A DNA stretch of 64,000 nucleotides from Lates calcarifer (GCF_001640805.2 NC_066849.1:374011-438010); one strand, 5' to 3'; positions 36,345-48,477 are shown, numbered from the stretch's first letter. Made by a program: numbers and translations. Notes: generated by a model from the letters alone, not told the origin.

Positions 36345-37272
36345 TCAACTACAGATCCTTGTAGAACATGTAAGAAGTTAAGGTTGAAATCCTTTGAACA
36401 TACATAACCAAACGTATTAGCCATGAAATATAGATGACTGGTTTTAGTATGATAGCTAATGATAAGCATAACAGACTAAGCAGTAACGGTTGTCACTGTC
36501 TCACACCAGGGATGATGGTGCTGCAAATTCACTTGTCACATACTCCTCGTCTACAGAGATATTTGCTACTTGAGTTGAGTTTTGATTTTACTAAGGTGTC
36601 AAAAGGGATTTTCACCATGCAGTATTACCAGGAACTATGAGCATGCTTTAACTCAGCCTGTTTACTATGCCCTATTTTGTGCTACAGAGCAAACCCTTTA
36701 AATTTGACACATTTTGTAAATCTACCTTTTTAAGGAAATACATATCTCAGTCTATGTCCAGGTTTGGTCAAATCACCATCTTGAGAAAATAAAAACACCT
36801 GATGCCAGAGACACATATCCCAGTGTGTATATAGACAGGCAGCTGCATGGAGCCTCCAAGACACAGAGGCACCACACACTGCAACATTCACATACCTTCC
36901 ATTTCTTATTTCTCTGCAGATTACACAAACACAGACATACAACCACCTCACACCACAAAGACACAATCATGTGGTGCCTCCAAAACACACAAGCATCACA
37001 GCCATCCATGCTTTCCTTTTTGTCCCAACTTAGACAAACAAAGACGGACCCAACTGGTATTTTCCAGCGTCTGGTGACTTACCATGCATCAGTGCCCTGC
37101 TACCCAGTATTATACCCCTCAGCCAGCCTAAATGTTCCACGGTACAAAACCAAAAACATACAATTACTGTTGTGTAAGAGTATCTGTGGGTGAGTGAGTG
37201 TCTCTGTGTGTGTGAGCGTGGGGTGTAATATATCTATGTTTGTGCACACGTATCTGCAGTGTTCTAGTATAT

Positions 37273-37305
<33 letters not shown>

Positions 37306-38790
37306 CTGAATCTTTGTTGGTATGCATATGCACCAGCAGGTTGTGTGTGTGTGTGTGCGTGTGCATGTGTGTGTGAGAGAGAGAGACAGACAGACAGACA
37401 CAGAGAGAGAGAGAAAGATAGAGAGAGAGCCATGGAGCCACCCAGCTGCAGTTGGTATGTTTCTAACCTTTTTTATCTCCTGTGTTTTGACTGTAGGGGA
37501 AATGACCACCCTGGTATAAAAGGAGTGAAAGTATTCTTTTATTACAAATTCTGCTTTAAAATCTAGTTTTAAAGATTTCTTATTTTCTGGTGTGTATGTT
37601 GATACTGTGAGCTGCCTCTGAATAGCCTGTTGTTAACCAACTGCACTCTAGTGACATTTTTCTCATACCAAAGTTCAAAATGATGCTTTATACTTGATGT
37701 TCAACTCACCTCTACAGCTCAAGGGCCACCTCGTATGAATTCTGTGCTGTTTTGTGAAAATGTAGATTTGCCATATCGCCAACTTAACATTAACTCATAA
37801 TGTTGCTTTACTCCATTTAATCATTAACTTAAGCCAACTTGTAATCATGGGACCACGCTAATGTAATATCTAACAGAGCATTTCAATATTTACTTTCTCA
37901 TATGCCACTGAAAGTGGTTCTGGCTATGATAGCCATGTGTCATAGGTTGCCAACACCTACACAGGTATCCCTCATATAACTGGGTATCTTAGACCATTGC
38001 AGGCACTGCTGAAGATGACAATATCTGGATTAATAAAGTTCCTTGGTTTGTCAGGTATTAAATTTACTTAACAATTTAATTAGAAAATGCACTGTTATCT
38101 GGTTATTTCATCTCTGAAGAGTTCCACAGTTGAAATTCCAGAAAGTTTACTATATCCTGACTAAATAAAATTACATATAGCATGATTTAAGATTCTATTA
38201 ACATCAGCCACTCTTACACAGTGCTATAAACATGCACTCAAATCATATTGATCCATGCCTATTCATACTGTGCAGTAGCTGAAGAACTGATGCCATTTCA
38301 GTCACATGTAATTCTCCAGTCTCTTACAGTGATGTTACATCCAATACATTGTATGTTGTATGTAATACATTATGATGAAGTTAAAAGAACAGAGTGCCTC
38401 CACTCTAAAGGAATAAAAGCCTAATGTCATTTTGGAGTATCCATTGTTCCTTTTAGAGAGTTTCTCCTCTCTGAGTAGAGATGTAAGACCTCCATATTCT
38501 GCAGATTTAACATGTTGTAAGACATGGTTGCATATATCAGCAAAAGTGTGTAATCTTGTGAACTTCTCCACCTTTTGGTACAGGGAACAAGTTAGGAACA
38601 ACAGCGACTGATTCATCACATTTTAAGTTGATATGGCCACATCCCATATTCACAGAGAAACATTACCATTCATTTGGACTGGTGTTTGTGCTCCCCTGAT
38701 GAATCTAAGTCCACTGTGAGCCAGCTCCTGGGGAAACTGTGCCAAATGTTGGTATAGAGGAAGAGAGCAAGACTAACATGACTGTGTCAC
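36345..38790. other. Noncoding stretch with GT and GA microsatellites
   Basis: No recognised gene. (GT)n at about 37280-37304 and 37343-37373 is followed by GA/CAGA-rich sequence at 37374-37430. These account for the overlapping low-complexity ORFs on both strands. Confidence 0.55.
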
Positions 38791-38799
38791 CCCTGTAGC

Positions 38800-39035
38800 T
38801 TGTTCAAGTCACAGTGAGTAAAGGCAATGCAGGGCACAAGTGTGATTATGCTTTTCAAGTCAACACATACAGTGCTTGCTCCAATATTTGTCATGTGAAG
38901 TGCAAAGCTGGCCAGGGAAACATATCTAATCTGGTCAAACACAAAATATATCTAAAAGCTGCTGAATGTGTTGTGTTTGATAGCCTGAAAAAAGCATTAG
39001 CACACCTGCAGCCAGTGCCAACAGCAAAACATTAA
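38800..39035 (+). pseudogene. Possible BED-type zinc-finger relic of a hAT transposase
   Basis: An ORF ending at 39035 contains ICHVKCKAGQGNISNLVKHK followed by IYLKAAECVVFDSLKKA. The 'C..C...GGN-SNL-KH-----H' arrangement resembles a BED finger of hAT transposases or ZBED proteins, but the first Cys pair spacing is poor and no downstream RNase-H-like core is visible. Best read as a decayed fragment; the homology is by eye only. Confidence 0.3.
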
Positions 39036-40235
39036 GTGAGGCATCACTGACAGCTTAATTGACATCTGCAGGTAAATAATTTACGACATAACAGAAAATG
39101 CAAGTGTTACACTGGACTGATTTTTAACAAGACTGTAAAGAGTTATATTTGGACACCAGTATCAAATTCCAGGTACTGATGCCATTTCAATTCAAATGTG
39201 AACAGTACCTGGCCATAACTGAAGCACACAATAGAGCTTTGTAAAGGCAAAGGGATCTAGTTAATCACCACAAGTAACCCCTTTATACATAATGCATTTT
39301 CATGTTGTTATTTGATACATTCTTATTACAAAGGTTGGAATAATCATCTTAATCCCCTCTGCCTATGTCAGCATCACATATATAATCACAGACTAGTAGT
39401 TGGACTTCCTAATTACTATGCTTCCAGTCTTTGTGCTAAGCTTGCCTGTTCCATCTCTTTATTGGGCCCACAAAGATGAACTGACATCCATCTAACGTTG
39501 AAAAAATTAATGTTTTTTCAGGACAGATTTTGTCTTTTGTCTTCTACGGAACTACTAATGAATTATCTCACCTACATCTGTGGGTCGTGTGTGTTGCAGA
39601 GCGTAAGTGTCAACCAGAATTAACTAAGCAAAGTGATAAAACCTCTTCTGTGGTTTGTAGACCACACATCCTGTTGCAGCTATGCTAATTAAACCTGCAC
39701 ATGGTCTCATACCACAGCCACACAAATTCTGAAAATGTGTGCAGAAATTTGCACTGTAATACCTGAATGCACACGTTGACAGACACACACACATAAGGTC
39801 TTCCTCTGCTGCTCTTAATCAAAATCATACTAGTGAAGTGTGAATACACACTGTGAAGCCAGCAGCCCTGAGTGCGATCAGCACCCAACCACAAGCTCAC
39901 CACCAGTCAAAGTGAAAAACACAGGTTTTAAACAAGCTCCGGAAACAAAAGGCTTTCAAATCTTCATCTGAAATTATCACCAGTAACTGTCACATCACAG
40001 TTGGCAATGAATTCTGGTTACTTAGTAAAAAGTTGTTTTTGCTGCTTTTAACATGAGTTGCTTGCCTGCATCTACAATGGGAGAGAAAAAAGAAATTAAC
40101 ATCTTTATTTTACTTGACAGATTTTGTTTTCATTTTTGATGCTCAGTTCTCCTTGCTGTGGTGAACTCACCTGTCAATCAAAAAGTAACATCTTTTCTCA
40201 GGATTTTTTTTAATTGTTGTTTTTTCTTTTGATGT
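39036..40235. other. Noncoding stretch, nothing recognised
   Basis: I see no repeat termini or protein remnants here. Confidence 0.5.
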
Positions 40236-40237
40236 AG

Positions 40238-40764
40238 TAGAGGTGTAACAATGCACTGTGACACGATGCATCGCGATTCAGAAAACATGATGATACACAT
40301 CGTGACGCTGAAGTGAGTGCTGTGTCCTGAAGAAATCCTTTACACTTCTGTGAGTGATCGCACTGTTCGCCATGAGAAATAACACTGGTAAAAGATGATT
40401 TAAAGTGAAAAGATTTGAACTGCAACTTCCCACAGCATCTGACAATGTGCAGCATCTGGTTGCTTTCAGTTCTGTTAGTCAGACAACAGTCAGACATCTG
40501 CAGACCACTCACTTTCCTAGTGACCACTAATCAGCTGACTGACTGTAGGGAGTCGACTGGAACGATTCAAACTGGAATTTAGTTTACAATAAGGAAAACA
40601 CTGTAAGAAACTGAGATATGTGGCAAAAAAAGGTTTGAGATAAGATAAGAGTAAATAAATAAGAGTTCTAAGATCCTTAGATGTATCGTGAGTGTATCAA
40701 ATCGGGAGCCCTGTATTGAATATCATAATCGAATCGTGTGTTGACTGAATCATTACATCCCTTG
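40238..40764. mobile_element. hAT-like non-autonomous element
   Basis: Left end TAGAGGTGTAACAATGCA and right end (reverse complement) 'acaagggatgtaatgattca' form imperfect terminal inverted repeats of the 'AGGGGTGTAACGATTC' type common to fish hAT elements. Subterminal sequences with 'atgcatcgcgattc' and 'ataatcgaatcgtg' are also typical. No transposase ORF is present and no clear 8-bp target duplication was found, so the exact ends are approximate. Confidence 0.5.
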
Positions 40765-41409
40765 TACCCAGCATTTATTATTTAATTCATGTAGGCATGA
40801 GTAATTATGGTTACTACCCACCTCTTATTTTATTTATTCCAAAAATCATTTCATGTGACAGAGGACTTTCCCCAAACTAAGCAGACATCAAATGTTTAGA
40901 GCAGCAAATGTAAAAGACTCATTTGACAATAAGCTGTTTAAATTCACCAAACTCTCTTGATGTGAATCCTTTCAGCCTGATGACCAGCTGTTCATGACGT
41001 GCACATTGTGAGATATTATCATTAGTATAATCAACACTGTTAAAATAGTCCCACAAGTGGTTCTTGCATAGGCACCATTGTATTAATGATAGACAGCAAT
41101 CAGGTCACTGTATGCACATATGAAAATATATTCAGTATTACACAGGTCAAAGAGAGTTTCTGACCCAATGGACACATGTTGAACAGAAGTGTGTGTGTGT
41201 TTGCAGGCACTGATGGCTTTTAAATGTTTATGTAGAGAAAAGAGTGAGTACACTGCATGTGTGTGTGGCCTTTAAAACTGTTTTACACAGGGAAAAATGA
41301 ACACACCACTGATCCCAGTAAGATAAAGGTTAACACAGTCACTCTGCATTTTCCTTTCAAGGAAACTTTTACCCACTTCTCAACACACAAACATACAACT
41401 ACACACATA

Positions 41410-41540
41410 CAGTGGCAAGAAAAAATACATGAACCCAAACCCTAACCCTAACTACCTCCATTTAGGTATTATTAATTTGTTCTAATCAGATAGCCATCTA
41501 ATCTAAATTACAATAATGAACAGACACAATCTATTTTAAC
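41410..41540 (+). mobile_element. Tc1-like element end
   Basis: CAGTGGCAAGAAAAAATACA then 'tgaaccc' follows a TA and matches, from memory, the terminal inverted repeat of a fish Tc1 family ('cagtggcaagaaaaagtatgtgaaccc'). Downstream 'ttctaatcagatagccatct' and 'aatgaacagacacaatct' also fit its 5' untranslated region. The rest of the element is missing. Confidence 0.55.
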
Positions 41541-41681
41541 TATTATCTATCTATCTATTTATCTACAATCTGTCCATCTATTTGTATTATATCTGATCAC
41601 ACTGAGTACATCATGCGAACATTCACTGTGGGTTAGGTTGGAAATAGTATGTGAGGGTTGATGTCATGGCATCAATAAAAC

Positions 41682-41842
41682 TGGAGTCCTCCCATAGTCC
41701 AAACACATGCAGGTTAACTGGTGACTCTAAACTGCCTGTAGGATGTGAATGTGAGTGTGAATGGTTGTTTGTCTCTATATGTCAGCTCTGTGATAGACTG
41801 GTGATCTGTTCAGGGTGTAGCCTGCCTCTCACCTAATGTAAG
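41682..41842 (+). repeat. SINE-like interspersed repeat (family A)
   Basis: Segments CCTCCCATAGTCCAAACACA, 'gcaggttaactggtgactct', 'gaatggttgtttgtctctat', 'tagactggtgatctgttcag' and 'cctgcctctcacctaatgta' occur in the standard order. The tRNA-like head is missing. Confidence 0.8.
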
Positions 41843-41883
41843 GCTTCAGATCAAGAATTGTTGATTTGTGTCAAGCTAGAAAG

Positions 41884-41932
41884 GGTTGTGATGTCATCTC
41901 AAAGAGTTATTCTTTGAGATGACATCACAACC
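41884..41932. repeat. Perfect 22-bp-arm hairpin, 5-nt loop
   Basis: Left arm 41884-41905 (begins GGTTGTGATGTC), loop GTTAT (41906-41910), right arm 41911-41932, an exact reverse complement. Pairing stops abruptly on both sides. It sits between two interspersed repeats and is not part of either as I know them. Confidence 0.92.
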
Positions 41933-41964
41933 AACTGGCAGACCATCTGAATATTTACGAAAGA

Positions 41965-42217
41965 CAGCTGAGGTACTAATGGTCGAGGCAGATGGTCGCC
42001 CACCCTGAGTCTAGTTCTGCTCGAGGTTTCTGCCTCTTAAAGGAAGTTTTTCCTCTCCACTGTCGCCTAGTGCTGCTCATGGTGGGAACTGTTGGGTCTC
42101 TCTCTGTAAATATAGTAATATAAGGACTAGAGTTTAGATCTGCTCTGTTTGAGAACTGCCTTGAGATAACTTCTGCTATATACATTGAATTGAATTGAAG
42201 TGAATTGAATTGAATAC
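41965..42217 (+). repeat. TTGAATTG-tailed interspersed repeat (family B), longest copy
   Basis: In order: 'ggtcgaggcagatggtcgcc', 'ttctgctcgaggtttctgcc', 'aggaagtttttcctctccac', 'tgctcatggtgggaactgtt', 'gggtctctctctgtaaatat', 'gccttgagataacttctgct' and a tail of TTGAATTGAA units. Other copies lie at 22138, 25801 and 61603. The variable A/T-rich short-tandem tail is typical of non-LTR retroelement 3' ends; the family name is not certain. Confidence 0.75.
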
Positions 42218-42224
42218 CCAGGTT

Positions 42225-45175
42225 GAAATAAACTGAAATTATCCTCAGACCAAATGGTTTTAGTTGCTTTTTATAAAAGCCTATTACAGTGCACTCTTGA
42301 CCAGGTTGTCTTGGTTTCACTGAAACTGAGTGCAGAAAAATCTCTCTTTAAGAAAATATGCTAAATTTCAATATAATGAGAGATGGCACGAATGACCCTT
42401 TAAAAGGCTTGGGCTGAGGGATCCAGCACAGGAATGCTACAGTAATTTGTGGTTGGGGAACCTTGGTATTCTGGGTCAGAAAATGCTGGAGAGCAGTAAG
42501 GGCAGTGTTGGTACAACAGGGAGTACAAAGTGGGAGTACAGTGGAGAACCTGTTCTGCAGCCAGGACAGACTATTTGGACAGCTGGCACAGTTTAAGGAG
42601 ACATGTTAGAGAGTGACTGAGTTTGTGGTTAAGAGTTGCACATGAAAATCCTGTGGGCCTGGCAATATCTGTCTGGCTCTGTCTTGATCTGAGTCTCTCT
42701 GATAGCTTGTCATTCTGTCTGTGATTTTCCTCTCTGTGTATCTCTTTTGTCCTCTTTACCTTCCTTTTCTCTACAATTTCTTCCTCTTTTCACTAAAAAG
42801 TCAGTCTTATATTGCAAGCATTCACTCTGCAATTCCTGTCCCTCAATAAAAAAGGAGACTGGGTTTCTGGCAGGGCATCCCAACAGCAATCCTGTGGCTT
42901 TGGCATCTTCAGAGACAGAGGAGGAAAGAGAGAGTGAGAGAGAAGGAGAGAGACACAGAAAGAGGGAGAGAGATTGTCTAGGATGTTAGAGTTTATCCAA
43001 ATGCTTCCAACTGAGGTTCAGCTCCAGAAAATTTCAACTCAGCCTTATAATCTCCTCTTCTAACAGCCTCTGGACACTCTGCCCTGGTGCTCTCCAATTC
43101 CCCAGGTCCTCCTGGTACAATTAAAACCATGCTCAAAAACCATGTGTGTACATACTGTATGTGTGTATACTGCGTGCCAGCCCCAGGATTCTCTAGTGTT
43201 CAGCAGAGGCATGTTTGTCTTATTGTTGGTAAAACAGCACACACAAGTACAATGGACTGATGAGCAGCACTGCAATCTCAAGATTACAATGGAACTTTAA
43301 TGCACTTCTATTGCTCGAGACTGTGCACAACTTTACATAAGAAAGACTCATGACTGTTAGGCTCATACTTCTGGGATGAAATTAATTTAGACATGTTTAT
43401 AGATTATAGCATTACAACAATTCAGCTTCAATGATATTTGCATCACAACACACTGGAGAACCCTATTGGAGGGATTAGAATGGCAGCCTCAATGTTTCTG
43501 ACATATTAGTCATGATTGAAAGTAATCAGTGTTGACTGTTGGTTGGAAGGGCACAGGTCTGCTTCACGCAGACCTACAAACTACACTCCTACAAAAATGT
43601 ACCATCTTTTGTGTTTTGCGTCCAAGATGTCCCACCTGAGACAGACATTTGATATTATTTAGACAGAAAAAGGGAGTTTATCAAACAAAAGCTAACATAA
43701 AATGATGAATGTAAACCAACAAAAGTTAAAAGTTAGCTTATAGTAAAATAAGATAGCTTACTAAAGGTTAATAAACAAGAACAATTGGTTGGTCAGTGGT
43801 GTATATAGGCAGGAATTTGATACAGCGACTACACTGTCCAATCACTACTGCACATACCCTGGCTTCAAACAACATCACCAGTGCAAGGTGACAGCACTCA
43901 TATCTAGGATACTTTGGCTTAATTTTTGTACACAGAGATGGGTTCTTCATCTTTATATAGTCACAGGTCTTTAGCATCTGGCAGATCTCACATCCTCCAG
44001 TAATTGGATCACATGGGTCACCACAGATGATTGAACACTGCATTGACGAAAGTTCAAATTCCATCAGAGAAAGGGAAGGGCTTGCCAAAGTCTCACACTG
44101 TGTGAATATGGCAAAGCTGTTCTGCCTGACTTGTCATAAAAACATTTTAGAGATCAGTCATTTTAAGCATCTGAGCAAATGACAGATGATTACATTTTTC
44201 TGGTGAGGACAAGGTGTGTCTTACTTCTAAGCTGAAGTTGGAAGTTTACTTCCTTTTACAAACTAACGATTAACCACAGTCTTTCCCAAAACGTAAGTAA
44301 ATTCATTAAGTGTTTTAGCTGCCTGAAGATAACATATTTCCTAAAATAAAAAAGGGTAGTCCAATAAAAGCTTGGTCTTAGATATTGGCTAGGGGCATGG
44401 TCAACACAAACAAATAAAGCCCATCCCCCAAATACAGGGATAAAACAAGGATGGATAAACTCTGGGTGCCTGTCAGTTAAGTGTAAAATACATTTATACC
44501 ACTTTAACTAAATAAATTCATTAAACAGAGACAGGTCTAAAGAGAGTTGGAAGAGAGCAGCAGAGAAAGAAATCTAGAAACAGAAATGGACCTGGGGCTA
44601 CCTGAAGAGATGTGCTGCAGATAGACTTGTTGCATTTGTACATTTCCTAGAGCAAGTTTCCTCCACAGAGTAGTCCAGGTCTGTTTTAGTTACATCAACT
44701 GTTGATAGGCAACTAAAGAAAACAAGAGAAGAAGCAAGACAAAGAGTGAAAAGGGTCTGTTTTCATGAAGCCAGCAGAAAGTTCCTCAGTTCCTCAAGTT
44801 CCGGGCTGAGGAATGAAAACATTAAATTCTTCTGACCCAGCATGTGTGTGTGTTTGGGTTTTTAGATTGTGTATGTATGTTACAGGTTGTATGATGTTAG
44901 TTGCCCAGCTGTAAGCCCAACTTTGGTGAACACACACACATTCATTTGCATATATACACATACACACTAAAACATGCACATAAATAAAAAAAATTTCAAC
45001 AGAATTATTAAAACTCTTGGTAAAACTGGTCCTAATTTGTTTGGGCAGGCTAACATGATCTTAAAATTCTGGTCCTAATATTATTAGTTGCAAATAGACC
45101 AAAAGAGTTGACTTACACAAAATTAAGAATAACATTAGGATATACAGAACTCCGATAGCCAAGGGAGCTTGTGAA
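42225..45175. other. Noncoding stretch
   Basis: No recognised gene. A GA-rich patch occurs at 42910-42975. ORFs of 60-106 codons here lack conserved motifs. Confidence 0.5.
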
Positions 45176-45179
45176 CTCA

Positions 45180-45735
45180 TCTTATGTGGAGGAGGAGAGT
45201 CTGATGACTCCGGGGAAGCTTCACCCATATCTCTGGCAGAGTTTGCGGAGACTGACAAGAAGCAGTGGCGAGGTGTCAGCCGTGGATGAGATTCTAAGAT
45301 GTTTAAGGCTCTGGACATGGTGGGGTTGTCTTGGTTGACACAAGATCTCAGAAGGCTTAAGAGGTTGGGGACAGTGCCTGCGGAGTGGCAGACCAAGGTG
45401 GAGGTTCCCATTTTCAAAAAGGGGTACCAGAGGGTGTGCTCTAATTATTGGGATATCACACTGATCAGCTTTCCTGGGAAAGTTTACTACAGGATGCTGG
45501 GAAGTGGGCTCTGATCAATTGTCAAACCTCGGATTCAGGGGGAGCAATGCAGATTCCGTCCTGGCAATGGAACAGTGGACTGGTTCTTTACCCTTGCAGG
45601 AGTGCAGAGGTGGTCATAAGAGTTTGACCATCCAGTAAGCATGTATCCAGAGGACTTATGGCAATGTGCCCCGCTGGAATATGGGGTCTGGGGACTGTCA
45701 TCTGATCCCTGCTTAACCAAAGTGAGAGCTGTCCG
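45180..45735 (+). mobile_element. Non-LTR retrotransposon (LINE) reverse-transcriptase relic
   Basis: Translation shows EEESDDSGEASPISLAEFAE (about 45189), then KALDMVGLSWLT, GTVPAEWQTKVEVPIFKKG, CSNYWDITLISFPGKVYYR (45299-45511), then IQGEQCRFRPGNGTVDW and FTLAGVQRW after a stop. These correspond to the N-terminal fingers region of LINE reverse transcriptases ('GTVPVEWQTGVVVPIFKKGD...CSNYRGITLLSLPGKVYSRVLE...EEQCGFRPGRGTVDQLFTL'). The catalytic FADD region is absent, and homology ends at the start of the hairpin pair at 45731. Confidence 0.75.
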
Positions 45736-45765
45736 TATGCTCACACTTAGTGTGAGCATACGGAC
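45731..45765. repeat. Perfect 16-bp-arm hairpin, 3-nt loop
   Basis: Arm GTCCGTATGCTCACAC (45731-45746), loop TTA, exact reverse complement 45750-45765. The left arm looks like LINE coding sequence ('gtccgcatactc'); the right arm is its fold-back. The next hairpin begins at the very next base. Confidence 0.93.
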
Positions 45766-45799
45766 ATTCTTATTCATCACCTGTGTGATGAATAAGAAT
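45766..45799. repeat. Perfect 15-bp-arm hairpin, 4-nt loop, adjacent to the previous one
   Basis: Arm ATTCTTATTCATCAC (45766-45780), loop CTGT (45781-45784), exact reverse complement 45785-45799. It follows the preceding hairpin with no gap. Confidence 0.93.
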
Positions 45800-47935
45800 A
45801 CTCTCCTACGTCTCTCCCCGCCCCCCTCCGGCTGATTAGACTGTACCTGCTCTCTGGGGGGATGGTCGAGTTTTCTGATGTGACCCCGGAAGCATTATCA
45901 ACGTCAAAACGACCCAAACTCTCTGGTGCCCAGGGAAGGAAAAAAAGAAAAGAAGGGGAGGAAAAACATGACAGAGACAGAGGTACAGTAAAGATAATGT
46001 GATGAAATTATTTGTCTGTTGCATTGCATTAGTTATCTAGTGTAGTGTTAACTTGATAACTTGCTTTTGAATGATAGCAGCCTTTAGCCTAACATGGTTT
46101 GCTAATCAATAAATCAAAATGCTATTCCATTTCCACCCCTTTATATATCATAGTTGTTAGCCTAGTTGTTTGTTGTTACAGTTCATTTTGTCTAAAGTGT
46201 GTTTATAGTGTTAAACTTTACATCAGTGTTAAAGTGCACACCATTAATGTTACTCCATAACTTAGCATTATACTGCAGTTTACTGCTTCTTTGTATTCAG
46301 CTAATCAGCATTTTACTGTGATGACAATAAAGTTGAATCTAACCTAATTTGCATATCAGAAAAAAATGCATGCACAGTATAGTGAACATCATGCATCTCT
46401 TAGGTTTTTCATTTTTATTCTTGGAATCATCTTTTTTATTATTAGACTGTAACATCCAATGGTGTCATATACTCCTCCCTTCAGATGCGCTGTTGAGATA
46501 TTTAAATCACACCCCTGGGCCATTTACAAATATCAGTTTCTTGTGTGAGTGTATGAAATTGGCAGTGGAATTTAAGGGGGTGCCACCTAAACTCTTGCCT
46601 AGGGAGCCAAATGGATGAGGGCCGGGACTGCCTACCATAACACAATGATGTCGTTTTGTTTGTTGAGTTTTTCCAATGGAAAGACCATTATATATCGGAT
46701 GTGGATTTGCCTGTACACAATAGTAACTGGGGGATAATGTGTAAATGTATTCTCTTTCTTTTATATCTCAAGAGATATGGGAGTCCAACCAAAACTTTTT
46801 AAGAAGGAAATAAACTGGGATGTTGATTTATTTAGTCTTAGTCTTTAGTCTCAGTAAAGCATCCTATCCTTCTACCTCAGCTGAACCTGAAGCTGAAGCA
46901 CTACCTGACAGGGCTTTGGCTTTCTGTCTACATTGATTAATAATACTCATGTGTACATAAATCTCTCTGCTCAATGTATATTTTTGTTTGCTTAAATTGC
47001 ATCAATAATCACATTAGAACCTCACAAAACCTGGTGTAGCACTGTCTACAAGGATTATATTTTTTAAACTACACTCCCCACAGCTATGCATGGAATTCCG
47101 CAGCCCCCCCCACCCCCTTCTTTTCCTACCAGTTTCTCTGATTTCGGTTTTCGATGCCATTCCTATTTCAACTCCACATTTTACTCTCACATATCACTTG
47201 ACATTTAGCTCCCTAATGAATGCACTGTCATCATTTAAAGTGTAATAGGTGAAAATATGTTAAGTATTCTGACAGCAGTGTCATTACATATCAGTTTTAG
47301 ATTCAAAGGTTATTATAATGCATGCCATAACAAATTGTGTTATTCAGGCCTTCTGTTGATGTAATTCATTAAATTCAATGTAATTTGGGTGTAATAGTGT
47401 ATAACACTGTATGTAAATGGTACAGCTGTGCTGCTCTGTGAGACATTGTGGGTGCACTTGCAATGTTGCTTGAAAGAAAATAGTTAGACATACAGAGCAG
47501 CCTGCTTCAGTAATTTCAAAACAGCTGGTCACTTTGAGAACTATTTTCAGTGGTAGATTTCTCTACATTAGATGCTCTGGTGAGTAGTTTGTGGCAGTAG
47601 GATGGTGCATGATTGAGTGAAAATAAACCACAGTGTGTGTGTTTGTGGAGTGCAACAGGGACAACATTGGGGCTCTATGGTACAGAAGAATACGATGGTT
47701 TTTCATTGGATTTGTTAACAATAAACATATAGATTATTGTAACTTTCTCTAAATATACTGTCATGTTCAAGGTTTGAAAACTATGAACAGGTTGAAAAAA
47801 AAACTGATGAGAGCTTTGGACCTCAGTCTAAGTCAAAGTCTATAAACAAAGTAACAGGTCATTGTTTCATCTTTATCAGCGCTTCACATCTCTCCCATCT
47901 CCTCACAGACCTGACCTATGCCTGTCTCTTTGTGT
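45800..47935. other. Noncoding stretch, nothing recognised
   Basis: No recognised gene. A C-rich patch at 47104-47117. Several AT-rich segments. A segment around 46560-46640 (GTGCCACCTAAACTCTTGCC) may be part of an interspersed repeat that I cannot name. Confidence 0.45.
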
Positions 47936-47979
47936 TTCTTTTCGTGTCCACTGCACTCTCTCGCCCTCGCTCGCTCTCT

Positions 47980-47983
47980 CTGT

Positions 47984-48022
<39 letters not shown>

Positions 48023-48027
48023 TCTCT
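47980..48027. repeat. (CT)n microsatellite
   Basis: CT-rich run, part of a longer pyrimidine-rich zone (47940-48170). Confidence 0.85.
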
Positions 48028-48294
48028 GAGGTATTCCAGAGAGTCATTTTAACAAGGGCTGGAGGAGGCCCAGGTCTTCGCATGTCAGACTTTGAATGAG
48101 TGCCAACTTCCCCCCTCCCTCTCTCTCCCTCTCTCTCTGTCTCTCTGTTTCTGTGTCTCTCACCCCCAGTGCCTGGCCCTTCTCAGTGCTATCGCTCCCT
48201 CTGTTCCCTCCGAGTCGGCACGGCGTGTCGGCAGGAAACCCGGCCAAGTGGGCTTCCTGAGTGAGCAGGAGAGGAAGTGCAGTAATAAGGAATA

Positions 48295-48362
48295 AGGAAG
48301 GGGGTGTGGGTTTAAAAATACCCGCCTATATAAGCTGCAGCAGGAGCCCACTCTCTGTCTCA
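48295..48362 (+). promoter_or_regulatory. Candidate Pol II promoter with CACCC box, MEF2-like site and TATA
   Basis: A CACCC-type box (GGGGTGTGGG, 48301-48310) is followed by TTTAAAAATAC (48311-48321; nine of ten matches to the MEF2 consensus by eye), then a strong TATA box TATATAAG (48327-48334). Initiator-like pyrimidine-rich sequence follows at about 48350-48375. The block is GC-richer than its surroundings. CACCC boxes are bound by KLF/SP proteins. No known gene follows directly. Confidence 0.45.
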
Positions 48363-48439
48363 AACTCTCACTGTGTGCTCCAACACTGCTCTGCCTTGGC
48401 CAGAAGCTTGCCTCCGCTCTCTCACACATACGCAGCACG

Positions 48440-48440
48440 T

Positions 48441-48472
<32 letters not shown>
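48440..48472. repeat. (CA)n microsatellite
   Basis: CA dinucleotide run in what would be the 5' untranslated region downstream of the candidate promoter. Confidence 0.9.

Positions 48473-48477
<5 letters not shown>

Noticed and set aside
37100..37566. Overlapping 80-113-codon ORFs on both strands
   Set aside because: They are translations of (GT)n and (GA)n microsatellites (His/Thr, Val/Cys and Arg/Glu runs).
41432..41452. Telomere-like CCCTAA units
   Set aside because: Only two to three units are present, and they lie within a Tc1-like element end whose consensus has 'gaaccc' there; not an interstitial telomere.
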